From: Micromonospora sp. WMMD1120
GTDB taxonomy: Bacteria; Actinomycetota; Actinomycetes; Mycobacteriales; Micromonosporaceae
DNA length: 64,000 nt
Direction of reading: 5' to 3'
Assembly (NCBI RefSeq): GCF_029626235.1
Contig: NZ_JARUBO010000005.1
Coordinates: forward strand, 583,501-647,500
In this document: positions 43,704 to 53,120 of the stretch, piece after piece
Layout of the letters: each line of letters starts with the position of its first letter
Position numbering within the stretch: position 1 is the stretch's first letter
Notes under the pieces: generated by a model
What the model saw: only the letters and a program-made list of their open reading frames with translations
Databases searched by the model: none
What the model was told of the DNA's origin: nothing
Translations under genes and position numbers: made by a program

Positions 43704-45686
43704 TCAGGCGGACGGCACCTTCATGCCGTTGCCGCCGAGCGGGGTGAGTGGCAGCAGCTTCCTGCCGGTGGGGCCGATCTGGATCTCGGTGTCCATCGAG
43801 GGGCAGACGCCGCAGTCGAAGCAGGGCGTCCACCGGCAGTCGTCCTGCTCGAATTCGCTCATCGAGTCCTGCCAGTCCTGCCAGAGCCAGTCCTTGTCGA
43901 GGCCCGAGTCGAGGTGGTCCCAGGGCAGGACCTCCAGCTCGTCGCGCTCCCGGGTGGTGAACCAGTCGAGGTCCACCCCGAACGCGGGCAGCGTCTCGGC
44001 CGCCGCGTCGACCCACCGCTGGTAGGAGAAGTGCTCGCTCCAGCCGTCGAACCGGCCGCCGTTCTCCCACACCCTGCGGATCACCGCGCCGATCCGACGA
44101 TCACCCCGGGAGAGCAGTCCCTCGATGAGCGAGGGCTCGCCGTCGTGGTAGCGGTAGCCGATGGCCCGACCCAGCGAACGGTCCGAGTTGATGGCCTGCT
44201 TGAGGAGCTTGAGTCGGTGGTCGATGACCTCCGGACGATCCATCGCGGCCCACTGGAACGGGGTGTGCGGCTTCGGCACGAACCCGCCGATGGAGACCGT
44301 GCAGCGGATGTCCTTGGAGCCGGTGGCGGCCCGGCCGGCGCGAATCACCTCGTGGGCCATCTCCGCGATCTCGAGGACGTCCTCGTCGGTCTCGGTGGGC
44401 AGGCCACACATGAAGTAGAGCTTCACCTGCCGCCAGCCGTTGGTGTACGCGGTGACGACGGTGCGGATCAGGTCTTCCTTCGACACCATCTTGTTGATGA
44501 CCTTGCGGATCCGCTCCGACCCGCCCTCCGGGGCGAAGGTCAGGCCGGTGCGCCGACCGTTACGGGACAGCTCCTGGGCGAGGTCGATGTTGAAGGCGTC
44601 CACCCGGGTCGACGGCAGCGACAGCGAGACGTTGGTGCCCTCGTACTGCTGGGCCAGGCCCGAGCACATGTCACCGATCTCCGAGTGGTCGGCCGACGAG
44701 AGCGACAGCAGACCGACCTCGGAGAACCCCGAGAACTCCAGGCCCTCGCGGACCATCTGCCCGACCGTGGTGATCGACCGCTCCCGCACCGGGCGAGTGA
44801 TCATGCCCGCCTGGCAGAACCGGCAACCCCGGGTGCAGCCCCGGAAGATCTCCACCGCGTACCGCTCGTGGACCGTCTCGGCCAGCGGCACCAGGGGCTT
44901 CTTCGGGTACGGCCAGGCGTCCAGGTCCATCGTCGTGCGCTTGTGCACCCGGAACGGCACGTCCGCCCGGTTCGGCACGACCCGCTGGATCCGCCCGTCC
45001 GGCAGGTAGTCGACGTCGTAGAAGCGCGGCACGTAGACGCTCTCGGTGCGGGCCAGCCGCAGCAGCAGCTCGTCGCGGCCCCCCGGCGAGCCCTCGGCCT
45101 TCCACTCCCGGACGATGGCGGTGATCTCGAGGACCGCCTCCTCGCCGTCGCCGAGCACCGCCGCGTCGATGAAGTCCGCGATCGGCTCCGGGTTGAACGC
45201 GGCGTGCCCACCGGCCACGATCACCGGGTCGGCGTCGGTGCGGTCGACGGCCAGCATCGGGATGCCGGCCAGGTCGATCGCGGTGAGCATGTTGGTGTAG
45301 CCCAGCTCGGTGGAGAAGGAGATGCCGAACACGTCGAACCCGCGGACCGCCCGGTGCGCGTCGACGGTGAACTGCGGCACGCCGTGCGTGCGCATCAGCT
45401 GCTCCAGGTCCGGCCAGACCGCGTACGTCCGCTCGGCGAGCGTGTCGGGCAGCTCGTTGAGCACCTCGTAGAGGATCTGCACGCCCTGGTTGGGCAGCCC
45501 GACCTCGTAGGCGTCCGGGTACATCAGCGCCCACCGCACGGTCGCCGAGTCCCAGTCCTTCGTCACCGCGCCCAGCTCGCCCCCGACGTACTGGATGGGC
45601 TTGGAGACCTGGGGCAGCAGCGGCTCGAGCTGGGACCACACGGAATGGGTCACGGGCACGCTCGACGTCGGGGACAGGGCACTCAT
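43704..45686 (-). CDS. TIGR03960 family B12-binding-like radical SAM protein
   Basis: A 660-residue radical-SAM enzyme of the YgiQ/MiaB-like TIGR03960 family. N-terminal cobalamin-binding-like region (YPDAYEVGLPNQGVQILYEVLNELPDTLAERTYAVWPDLEQLMR), the iron-sulfur motif EIFRGCTRGCRFCQAGMITRP (CxxxCxxC), a SAM core with LPSTRVDAFN and LTFAPEGGSERIRKVINKMVSKEDLI, and a Cys-rich C-terminus (CFDCGVC). ATG 45686 is used; TTG 45695 would add three residues, and no clear ribosome binding site precedes either. Its usual neighbour TIGR03936 is 3.8 kb away here, beyond the Esx/mycosin set. Confidence 0.94.
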   Translation of the reverse strand: MSALSPTSSVPVTHSVWSQLEPLLPQVSKPIQYVGGELGAVTKDWDSATVRWALMYPDAYEVGLPNQGVQILYEVLNELPDTLAERTYAVWPDLEQLMRTHGVPQFTVDAHRAVRGFDVFGISFSTELGYTNMLTAIDLAGIPMLAVDRTDADPVIVAGGHAAFNPEPIADFIDAAVLGDGEEAVLEITAIVREWKAEGSPGGRDELLLRLARTESVYVPRFYDVDYLPDGRIQRVVPNRADVPFRVHKRTTMDLDAWPYPKKPLVPLAETVHERYAVEIFRGCTRGCRFCQAGMITRPVRERSITTVGQMVREGLEFSGFSEVGLLSLSSADHSEIGDMCSGLAQQYEGTNVSLSLPSTRVDAFNIDLAQELSRNGRRTGLTFAPEGGSERIRKVINKMVSKEDLIRTVVTAYTNGWRQVKLYFMCGLPTETDEDVLEIAEMAHEVIRAGRAATGSKDIRCTVSIGGFVPKPHTPFQWAAMDRPEVIDHRLKLLKQAINSDRSLGRAIGYRYHDGEPSLIEGLLSRGDRRIGAVIRRVWENGGRFDGWSEHFSYQRWVDAAAETLPAFGVDLDWFTTRERDELEVLPWDHLDSGLDKDWLWQDWQDSMSEFEQDDCRWTPCFDCGVCPSMDTEIQIGPTGRKLLPLTPLGGNGMKVPSA

Positions 45687-45793
45687 AATGCCCAAGGGTA
45701 CGCGCCCGCCCGGCGGGTACCGCGCGCACGCCCGGTCGGCGGTGGTGGCGACGCGGTACTAACCTCGGACCGGCGCGAGAGGAGATTGCCGCG

Positions 45794-46951
45794 ATGCCGG
45801 AGCCCCAGCCGGGAGCACGGCCGGCCGACGGGAACAGCCCGGACCAGCCGGATCCCCCCGGCCAGCCGGAAACCTCGGACCAGCCAGAATCCTCCGACCA
45901 GTCGGAAGGCGCCGCCACCGCGGAGACCCCGACGCCGAGGTGGAGCGGCTCGGCCCCGGTGCCGCCCCCGCTGCCCCGCCGACCGGCGTGGGGCGAGTCG
46001 GCCGAGCCGACCCCGACGCCACCCGTGCCCGTCGGGCCACCGGAACACCAGACGCCTGTCGACCCGTGGGCCGGCGTGGACACCGGCGGGTGGGACCTGC
46101 CCTCGGCGGAGCTGCCGCCGCTGCCGCCGACGCTCTCCTACCCGAGGCCGCCGGACACCCGGCAGTGGTCCGGGCCGCCGCCCGCTCCCCCGGCCGGTCC
46201 CGCATACCCGGCGCCGCCGCCGGTCAGCCCCGCGCACCCGGCGCCGCCACCGATCGGTCCCGCGCAGCCGCCGCCGAGCCGGCCGATGCCGCCGCCGGCC
46301 CCGGTCAAGGTGCCGAAGCAACGCCGCAGCAAGCGCTCCGCGCCGCCGGCGGGTCCGCCGCCGGGCTGGCAGGCCCCCAAGGGGTACGTGCCGGTCCGTC
46401 GCCGACGCCGCTGGCCGTGGCTCCTGCTGCTCACCCTGGCCTGCTGCTGCGGCTGCCCCGCGTACTACGGGTTCCCGATCTCGGCCCAGTACCCGGCCCG
46501 TGCGGCGCTGCCCGACCAGATCGAGGACCTCAGCCTCCGCCGTGACGACCGCAGCACGCAGACCGCCCGGGAGTTGGAGGGCGAGGTACGCAAGGAGCAC
46601 TGGCTGGCCGAGGACACCTTCGCCGGTGTCTACTCCACCAGCGGCGGCAAGCGGGTGACGGTCTTCGGTGGCACCGGCTTCCGGCTGACCCCGGAGTCGG
46701 ACGCGGAGGCGGAGCTGAGTCGGCTCACCGACCGGTACGCGCTGGCCACCCCGGAGAGCGTGGACACCGGGGTCCGTGGCAGGTACGAGCGCTGCGCGGT
46801 GGGTCAGGCGGACGGCGGCGACGTGGTGGTCTGCACGTCGGTCGACCACGGCAGCATCGCCACCGGCGTGTTCACCAGGCTGTCCGTCGCCGACAGCGCC
46901 GACCTGCTGGCCACCCTGCGCGCCCAGATCGTCCAGCCGGAGCGCGGCTGA
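45794..46951 (+). CDS. Pro-rich membrane protein with DHGS-motif ectodomain
   Basis: A 385-residue protein. Residues 1-200 are Pro/Gln/Glu-rich and disordered (PPAPPAGPAYPAPPPVSPAHPAPPP), a basic stop (PVRRRRRWPW) precedes one span LLLLTLACCCGCPAYYGF, and about 150 residues lie outside. The ectodomain has RVTVFGGTGFRLTPESDAEAELSRLTD, then RYERCAVGQADGGDVVVCTSVDHGSIATGVF and ADSADLLATLRAQI. The same pattern occurs in the protein at 60468-61154, so the two are paralogues. The Cys pair probably forms a disulfide. Family unnamed by me; function unknown. Divergent from the radical-SAM gene. Confidence 0.82.
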   Translation: MPEPQPGARPADGNSPDQPDPPGQPETSDQPESSDQSEGAATAETPTPRWSGSAPVPPPLPRRPAWGESAEPTPTPPVPVGPPEHQTPVDPWAGVDTGGWDLPSAELPPLPPTLSYPRPPDTRQWSGPPPAPPAGPAYPAPPPVSPAHPAPPPIGPAQPPPSRPMPPPAPVKVPKQRRSKRSAPPAGPPPGWQAPKGYVPVRRRRRWPWLLLLTLACCCGCPAYYGFPISAQYPARAALPDQIEDLSLRRDDRSTQTARELEGEVRKEHWLAEDTFAGVYSTSGGKRVTVFGGTGFRLTPESDAEAELSRLTDRYALATPESVDTGVRGRYERCAVGQADGGDVVVCTSVDHGSIATGVFTRLSVADSADLLATLRAQIVQPERG

Positions 46952-47039
46952 CCCGCCACCGGCGTGGCGCGGCCGCCAGCACGCGCGCGACCAATCCGGT
47001 CACGCTGCGTCACGTGACGGAGGTCGGCAAGGTGTGCAG

Positions 47040-47085
47040 ACGGGTATACCTGTGAGTCATAGAAATGACTCACAGGTATACCCGT
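47040..47085. repeat. Perfect 21-bp inverted repeat with 4-base loop
   Basis: Arms 47040-47060 (starting ACGGGTATACCTGTGAGTCA) and 47065-47085 are exact complements around AGAA. It is much lower in GC than its surroundings and lies between the convergent ends of the DHGS-motif gene and the plsC-like gene, so a bidirectional terminator is the simplest reading. The exact symmetry and composition also suit a mobile or REP-like element. Confidence 0.75.
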
Positions 47086-47117
47086 TGGAAGGGGAGGATG
47101 CCGCTGGCGCGGCCACC

Positions 47118-47807
47118 TCAGGCGTCGCGGGTCGGGTCCGGGTGGGCGCGGGGCGGCGCGTAGCGGGGCACGTACTCCTGACCGGTGAGCTTCTGGATCT
47201 CACTCATCAGCTCGTCGGTCATCTGCCGCAGCGAGGTCCGGTCGTCCGGCCGCCCGCTGAAGTCCAGCGGCTTGCCGAACCGAACAGTGATCTTCGCGGT
47301 GCCCGGCCGGGGCACCCGGGCGCCGATCGGCTGCGCCTTGTCCGTTCCGATCATGCCGACCGGGATGATCGGCACCCCGGCGGCGATCGCCAGCCGGGCC
47401 GCGCCGGTGCGCCCGCGGTACAGCCTGCCGTCCGGGGAGCGGGTGCCCTCCGGGTAGACCACCACCAGGTCACCGCCCTTGAGCGCCGGGATCGCCGCGT
47501 CGAACGCGGACAGCGCGGCCCGCCCACCGGCCCGCTCGACCGGAATCGCGCCCAGCCCGGTGAGGACGAACTTGGAGATCGCGCCCTTCACGCCGGTGCC
47601 CTTGAAATACTCCGACTTCGCCCAGAACGCCAGGTGTCGGGGCACCACGGTGCCGAGGAACAGCTCGTCGGCCACCGAGAGGTGGTTGCCGGCGAAGATC
47701 GCGCCGCCGGTCTCCGGCACGTGTTCCAGACCCTCCACGGTCGGGCGGAACGCCACCCGCAGCGTGGGCGCCACGGTCAGCTTGCCGATGGTGTAGAGCA
47801 GGGGCAC
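47118..47807 (-). CDS. 1-acyl-sn-glycerol-3-phosphate acyltransferase (PlsC family)
   Basis: A 229-residue lysophospholipid acyltransferase. Catalytic HxxxxD is in AGNHLSVADELFLG, the substrate motif is VVYPEGTRSPDGRLYRG, and VPIIPVGMIGT is block IV. It transfers an acyl chain to lysophosphatidate in phospholipid synthesis. I start at GTG 47807 (PLLYTIGKLTV) with GGAGG four bases upstream; GTG 47864 would add 19 residues without a clear ribosome binding site. Downstream of ileS on the same strand with a 96-base gap from the ileS stop. Confidence 0.92.
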   Translation of the reverse strand: MPLLYTIGKLTVAPTLRVAFRPTVEGLEHVPETGGAIFAGNHLSVADELFLGTVVPRHLAFWAKSEYFKGTGVKGAISKFVLTGLGAIPVERAGGRAALSAFDAAIPALKGGDLVVVYPEGTRSPDGRLYRGRTGAARLAIAAGVPIIPVGMIGTDKAQPIGARVPRPGTAKITVRFGKPLDFSGRPDDRTSLRQMTDELMSEIQKLTGQEYVPRYAPPRAHPDPTRDA

Positions 47808-47903
47808 TGGTCCTCCGGCAGATGAGGTGCGAGCAGGCGGTGTCACGGTAGCGGACGCCGCCACACCCCGCAGACGGAGGTGCGACGGCGTCCGCCCCGC
47901 GTG

Positions 47904-50900
47904 CTACGACCGGCGGACGGTGACCGTCACCCGCTCGCCCTCGCCCACCTCGCCGGCGAAGCCGTCGAGGCCGTCGGCGAAGTCCACCGAGTCGGCGAGC
48001 ACCTCGCGGGAGACGAAGTCCGCGAACGCGTTCACCGCCGCACGCACCTCCTCGGAGGCGGAGACCGACACCACGATCCGGTCCGAGACGTCGAGGTCGG
48101 CGTCCCGGCGGGCCTGCTGCACCACCCGCACCACGTCACGGGCCAGCCCTTCGGCCGCCAGCTCCGGGGTGACGTCCGTGTCCAGCACCACCACGCCCTC
48201 ACCGCCGGGCAGCGGCGCGGAGTGCTCGGCGTCGGCGGCGACCAGGCGCAGCTCGTACTCCCCCTCGGCGAGGGTGACGCCGGCGGCCACCGGGGCGCCG
48301 TCGACCAGCTCCCAGTCACCCGCCTTGACCGCCTTGATCACCTGCTGCACCTGCTTGCCGACCCGGGGGCCGAGCACCCGGGGCACCACAGTCAACACCT
48401 GCTCGCAGTACGCCGACAGCTCCGCGCTGAACTCCACGGCCTTCACGTTGACCTCGTCGGCGACCAGGTCGGCGAACGGCCGCAGCTGCTCCGCCGCCGG
48501 TGAGGCCACTGTCAGCGTCGACAGCGGCAGGCGCACCCGCAGCCCCTTGGCCTTGCGCAGCGACAGCGCCGCCGAGGCGACCGCCCGCACGTTGTCCATC
48601 GCGGCCACGAGATCGTGGTCGGCGGGGAACTCCTCCGCCGAGGGCCAGTCGGTCAGGTGCACCGACCGCTCCCCCGTGAGCCCGCGCCAGATCTCCTCGG
48701 CGGTCAGCGGCGCCAGCGGCGCCACCACCCGGCAGAGCGTCTCCAGCACCGTCGACAACGTGTCGAACGCGTCGACGTCACCGGACCAGAACCGGTCCCG
48801 GGACCGGCGGACGTACCAGTTGGTCAGCGCGTCCAGGTAGGAACGGACCGTGGCACAGGCGCCCGAGATGTCGTACGCGTCCATCTGCGCGCCGACAGTC
48901 GACACCAGCTCGTTCGTCTTGGCCAGCACGTACCTGTCGAGCAGGTGCGTCGAGTCCGTCCGACGCCGCGCCTGGTAGCCGTCGGCGTTGGCGTAGAGCG
49001 TGAAGAAGTACCAGACGTTCCACAGCGGCAGCAGCACCTGCCGGACCGCGTCGCGGATCAGCGTCTCGGTGACCGCCATGTCGCCCCCGCGCAGCACCGG
49101 CGAGGACATCAGCATCCAGCGCATCGCGTCCGACCCGTACGAGTCGAAGACGTGGTAGACGTCCGGGTAGTTGCGCAGGCTCTTGGACATCTTGCGCCCG
49201 TCCGAGCCGAGCAGGATGCCGTGGCTCAGGCAGTTGCGGAACGCCGGCCTGTCGAACAGCGCGGTGGCCAGCACGTGCATGGTGTAGAACCAGCCGCGGG
49301 TCTGCCCGATGTACTCGACGATGAAGTCACCCGGGTAGTGGTGCTCGAACCAGTCGGCGTTCTCGAACGGGTAGTGCACCTGGGCGAACGGCATCGACCC
49401 GGACTCGAACCAGCAGTCCAGCACCTCTGGCACCCGACGCATCATCGACCGACCGGTGGGGTCGTCCGGGTTGGGGCGGACAAGGTCGTCCACCGCCGGC
49501 CGGTGCAGGTCCGTCAGGCGTACCCCGAAGTCCCGCTCGATGTCGGCGAGCGAGCCGTAGACGTCCAGGCGCGGGTAGTTCGGGTCGTCGGACTTCCACA
49601 CCGGGATCGGCGAGCCCCAGAACCGGTTCCGGCTGATCGACCAGTCCCGGGCGTTCGCGAGCCACTTGCCGAACGAGCCGTCCTTGATGTGGCCGGGAGT
49701 CCAGTTGATCTCCTGGTTCAGCTCGACCATCCGGTCCCGGAACTGGGTCACCGCGACGAACCACGACGACACCGCCTTGTAGACCAGTGGGGTGTCGCAG
49801 CGCCAGCAGTGCGGGTACGAGTGGGTGTAGGTGTCCTGCCGCAGCACCACCCCCCGCTCCTTCAGCTCCCTGATCACCGGCTTGTTGACGTCGAAGACCT
49901 GCTCACCCTGGTACGGCGGGACCAGCGCGGTGAACCGGGTGTGGTCGTCCACGGTGACGATGGTGGGGATCCCGGCGGCGTTGCAGACGTTCTGGTCGTC
50001 CTCGCCGAAGGCCGGGGCGAGGTGCACGATCCCGGTGCCGTCCTCGGTGGTGACGAACTCCGCGCCGAGCACCTGGTACGCGTTCTCGCCGGCCTGCTCG
50101 ACCAGGAAGTCGAACAGTGGCGTGTAGCGGCGTCCGACCAGGTCCCGGCCGTACACGGTGCCGAGAAGCTCGTACCCCTCCAGCTCCTTGGCGTACGCGC
50201 CGAGTCGCGCGGCGCCCACGACGAACCGCTCCCCGTCCCGGTCGAGCACCGCGTACTCGATGTCCGGGCCGACGGCGAGCGCCAGGTTCGACGGCAGCGT
50301 CCACGGCGTGGTCGTCCAGACGCCGAGCCGGACCGGCCCGCGCACCAGCTCCGGCGCGGACTCGTCGGCGGTCAGCCCGAACCACACGGTCAGCGTCGGG
50401 TCGTGCCGGTCCCGGTAGACGTCGTCCATCCGGGTCTCGGTGTTCGACAGCGGCGTCTCACACCGCCAGCAGTACGCCAGCACCCGGAAGCCCTCGTAGA
50501 TCAGACCCTTGTCGTGCAGGGTCTTGAAGGCCCACATGACGCTTTCCATGTAGTCCAGGTCGAGGGTCTTGTAGTCGTTGGTGAAGTCGACCCAGCGGGC
50601 CTGCCGGTTGATGTACCGCTCCCAGTCCTGGGTGAACTCCAGCACCGACGTACGGCAGGCCTCGTTGAACCGGGCCACGCCCAGGTCGATGATCTCCGCC
50701 TTGCTGGTGATGCCGAGCTGCTTCTCGGCCACCACCTCGGCGGGCAGGCCGTGGCAGTCCCACCCGAAGCGCCGCTCGACGTGCCGCCCGCGCATGGTCT
50801 GGTAGCGCGGCACCACGTCCTTGACGTACCCGGTGAAGAGGTGGCCGTAGTGCGGCAGGCCGTTGGCGAACGGCGGGCCGTCGTAGAAGACGTACTCGTT

Positions 50901-51050
50901 CTTGCCGTCGGTGCCGGCGGGACGGGCCTCGACGCTGGCCTCGAAGGTCTTGTCGGCCGTCCAGTGCTCCAGCACCCGGCGCTCGACCGCGGGCAGGTCC
51001 GGGCTCGCCGGCACGCCGGCGGCGGTCGGGTCGTGCAACGGATAGGCCAT
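47904..51050 (-). CDS. ileS: Isoleucyl-tRNA synthetase
   Basis: A 1048-residue class I synthetase of the long eukaryote-like type found in actinobacteria. Signature HIGH as [20 protein letters not shown] near residues 55-75 and KMSKS as [13 protein letters not shown] near 615; the CP1 editing domain contains [17 protein letters not shown]. The C-terminal domain carries anticodon-binding helices. ATG 51050 is the conserved start ([29 protein letters not shown]). A T-box leader lies immediately upstream, so synthesis should rise when tRNA-Ile is uncharged. Confidence 0.98.
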   Translation of the reverse strand: MAYPLHDPTAAGVPASPDLPAVERRVLEHWTADKTFEASVEARPAGTDGKNEYVFYDGPPFANGLPHYGHLFTGYVKDVVPRYQTMRGRHVERRFGWDCHGLPAEVVAEKQLGITSKAEIIDLGVARFNEACRTSVLEFTQDWERYINRQARWVDFTNDYKTLDLDYMESVMWAFKTLHDKGLIYEGFRVLAYCWRCETPLSNTETRMDDVYRDRHDPTLTVWFGLTADESAPELVRGPVRLGVWTTTPWTLPSNLALAVGPDIEYAVLDRDGERFVVGAARLGAYAKELEGYELLGTVYGRDLVGRRYTPLFDFLVEQAGENAYQVLGAEFVTTEDGTGIVHLAPAFGEDDQNVCNAAGIPTIVTVDDHTRFTALVPPYQGEQVFDVNKPVIRELKERGVVLRQDTYTHSYPHCWRCDTPLVYKAVSSWFVAVTQFRDRMVELNQEINWTPGHIKDGSFGKWLANARDWSISRNRFWGSPIPVWKSDDPNYPRLDVYGSLADIERDFGVRLTDLHRPAVDDLVRPNPDDPTGRSMMRRVPEVLDCWFESGSMPFAQVHYPFENADWFEHHYPGDFIVEYIGQTRGWFYTMHVLATALFDRPAFRNCLSHGILLGSDGRKMSKSLRNYPDVYHVFDSYGSDAMRWMLMSSPVLRGGDMAVTETLIRDAVRQVLLPLWNVWYFFTLYANADGYQARRRTDSTHLLDRYVLAKTNELVSTVGAQMDAYDISGACATVRSYLDALTNWYVRRSRDRFWSGDVDAFDTLSTVLETLCRVVAPLAPLTAEEIWRGLTGERSVHLTDWPSAEEFPADHDLVAAMDNVRAVASAALSLRKAKGLRVRLPLSTLTVASPAAEQLRPFADLVADEVNVKAVEFSAELSAYCEQVLTVVPRVLGPRVGKQVQQVIKAVKAGDWELVDGAPVAAGVTLAEGEYELRLVAADAEHSAPLPGGEGVVVLDTDVTPELAAEGLARDVVRVVQQARRDADLDVSDRIVVSVSASEEVRAAVNAFADFVSREVLADSVDFADGLDGFAGEVGEGERVTVTVRRS

Positions 51051-51290
51051 CGCCTGTCGCTCTCCTCGCAACTCACTCGATGTGGGTCTGCGAGGACGAA
51101 CCGTCCGGGTACGCCGACGACGGCGCTCCCGGGGGCCCGCGGTACCACCCCGCTTGGCGGTCAGGATCGACCGCCCGCTCATTTGCCGGCTGTGACGGGC
51201 CGCACCCGTCCGGTTCTACTGGGCCGGTCGCCCGGCTGTTCTTCCGGAGGCTCACCGGTGATGGCCGGGTCATCGCCTTACGGCTATCCA
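51051..51290 (-). promoter_or_regulatory. T-box riboswitch (translational, ileS)
   Basis: Read on the minus strand, this leader contains a short Stem I hairpin CCGGCCATCACCGG with ATC, an isoleucine codon, in the loop (complement of 51260-51262). About 105 bases later comes the T-box GGGGTGGTACCGCGG (complement of 51137-51151) within a helix formed with GCGGTCGATCCTGACCGC. These fit the ultrashort Stem I T-boxes known upstream of actinobacterial ileS, which expose the Shine-Dalgarno sequence when uncharged tRNA-Ile binds. The ribosome binding site GAGGAG follows near the ATG. The 372 bases between ileS and the divergent acyltransferase hold this leader and the promoters. Confidence 0.88.
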
Positions 51291-51422
51291 CGATACAAGA
51301 CCCACCGGCCGGCCCGCCGCCGAGTAATCCGTCACCGGCCCGCGCGCCGCTGGCTTGACCCTGTTGCCGCGCTCGCGCAAACTTCGCCGGTGCGTTCGCT
51401 TCGGTACGACGATTTCCAGGCA

Positions 51423-52553
51423 ATGCGTCGATTCCCCGCCCTGGACGGGCTGCGGGCACTTGCCGCTGTCATGGTCATCGCCTTCCACTACGGTGGCCCG
51501 TCCTGGAAATGGCTGACCGGCTGGATCGGCGTACACCTGTTCTTCGTGCTCTCCGGCTTCCTGATCACGACGCTGCTGCTGCGCGAGGAGCACCGCTACG
51601 GCAAGGTCTCGCTCCGCGCCTTCTACCTGCGGCGGTTCTTCCGGATTCTGCCGGTCTACTTCCTGGTGCTCCTCCTCTACTGGGTGTTGGCCCGGATCAA
51701 CGGCACCGCCGAGTCGATCGAGCGGGGCATGAAGTACTACCTGCTGTTCCTCAACGAGCTGCTGGCCCCGAACGCGCCCTTCCTGCACTCCTGGACGATC
51801 GGCATCGAGCAGAAGTTCTACCTGTTCTGGCCGGCCATCGCCTTCGTGGCGGTCGCCGCCGTGTTCCGCCGCCGCCTGCTCGTGACGCTCTGCCTGCTGG
51901 TGCTCTTCATCGCGATGATCCCGCCGGACATCGCCTGGTTGAGCTGGCCGATCCACTACGTGGCGATCCTGCTCGGCTGCCTGACCGCGGTCGTCATGCA
52001 CAACCCGCGGGGCTTCGCCCTGGTCCGGCCACTGACCCACCCGGTGGTCGCCACCGTCGTGATCCTGGGGTTCGTCGTGGTCCAGGTGTGTGTGCAGTTC
52101 TGGCCCACCCGCTTCGGCCAGGAGGCGTTGATCGGCAGTTACGCCGCCGCGACGGCGGTGCTGCTGCCGGCCCTGCTCTCCCGCAGCCCACTCGCCCGTG
52201 GGCTGGGGCTGCGGCCACTGGTCTTCGTCGGCGAACGCTCGTACTCGCTCTATCTGATCCAGTCCCTGGCGGCGCGGGCGGCGGCCGGGCTGGTGCCCGG
52301 GGCCGGACGTCGCAGTACCGCGCTCTTCCTGGTCACCACTGTGCTCGGCCTGATCATCGCGGACGTGTTCTACCGGTGGATCGAGCTGCCCATGATCGAG
52401 GTGGGTCGCCGGCTGGCCGCCCGGGTGAGCCGCCCCGGCCCGCGCGACGGCGACCGGACAACACCGGCCCCGGCGGAGGCGCCCGTCGAGGACGTGCAGA
52501 TCCCCCGTCCCCGCGAGGTGCTGCCGGACACCGTGCCGGCCGCCCGCGGCTGA
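51423..52553 (+). CDS. Acyltransferase 3 (OafA-like) membrane protein
   Basis: A 376-residue polytopic O-acyltransferase with about ten spans. The opening RRFPALDGLRALAAVMVIAFHYG contains the conserved His near the N-terminus; LRAFYLRRFFRILPVYF is the usual RxxR motif after the second span, and HSWTIGIEQKFYLFWP follows. These enzymes acetylate or acylate cell-surface sugars or lipids using acyl-CoA. I use ATG 51423; GTG 51390 would add 11 residues. C-terminal 40 residues are disordered. Divergent from ileS. Confidence 0.92.
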   Translation: MRRFPALDGLRALAAVMVIAFHYGGPSWKWLTGWIGVHLFFVLSGFLITTLLLREEHRYGKVSLRAFYLRRFFRILPVYFLVLLLYWVLARINGTAESIERGMKYYLLFLNELLAPNAPFLHSWTIGIEQKFYLFWPAIAFVAVAAVFRRRLLVTLCLLVLFIAMIPPDIAWLSWPIHYVAILLGCLTAVVMHNPRGFALVRPLTHPVVATVVILGFVVVQVCVQFWPTRFGQEALIGSYAAATAVLLPALLSRSPLARGLGLRPLVFVGERSYSLYLIQSLAARAAAGLVPGAGRRSTALFLVTTVLGLIIADVFYRWIELPMIEVGRRLAARVSRPGPRDGDRTTPAPAEAPVEDVQIPRPREVLPDTVPAARG

Positions 52554-52679
52554 GCCCTCCCACCCGACCGGGCTCATCCGCTCCCGCCCCGACGGCATGA
52601 GCGGGGTCACACCCGCGACTGTCACGGTGCGCCCCGGCCGAACCGTCGTGACGGTGTCGGACCGATCAGGGAGGTTGTC

Positions 52680-53120
52680 GTGCAGAGGATGAACCCGACG
52701 GAGGTCGTACCGCAGGCGTACCAGGCCGTCCTGGGGCTGGAGAAGTACGTCCGCGCGAATGTCGACCACACGGTGCTGGAGCTGGTGAAGCTCCGGGCGT
52801 CGATGATCAACGGGTGCGCGTACTGCGTGGACATGCACAGTCGGGAGGCCCTCGCCGACGGCGAGCAGAGCCGGCGGCTGTTCGCCGTCTCCGCCTGGCA
52901 GGAGGCGCCGTTCTTCGACGAGCGCGAGCGGGCCGCGCTGGCCCTCACCGACGCGGTCACCCGGCTGGGTGAGCACGGGGTCCCGGACGAGGTGTGGGAC
53001 GCGGCCGCAAAGGTCTGGTCGGAGCGGGAGCTGGCCGACCTCGTCATCGCTATCGCCACAATCAACGTGTGGAATCGGATCGGCGTGACGATGCGGCTGG
53101 AGCCTCCGGCGCAGGCGTGA
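52680..53120 (+). CDS. Carboxymuconolactone decarboxylase family (AhpD-like) protein
   Basis: A 146-residue helical protein with the AhpD core: NVDHTVLELVKLRASMINGCAYCVDMHSREALADGEQSRRLFAVSAW. The CxxC plus His (CAYCVDMH) is the redox-active site of alkylhydroperoxidase-type members. GTG 52680 is chosen for GGGAGG five bases upstream. Its stop overlaps the ECF sigma gene (GTGA). CMD proteins are the characteristic partner of ECF41 sigma factors and are probable targets of them. Confidence 0.94.
   Translation: MQRMNPTEVVPQAYQAVLGLEKYVRANVDHTVLELVKLRASMINGCAYCVDMHSREALADGEQSRRLFAVSAWQEAPFFDERERAALALTDAVTRLGEHGVPDEVWDAAAKVWSERELADLVIAIATINVWNRIGVTMRLEPPAQA

Noticed and set aside
48615..52553. 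Plus-strand open frame of 1312 codons antisense to ileS
   Set aside because: Stop-free antisense of ileS; only the part from about 51423 encodes a real protein (acyltransferase 3).
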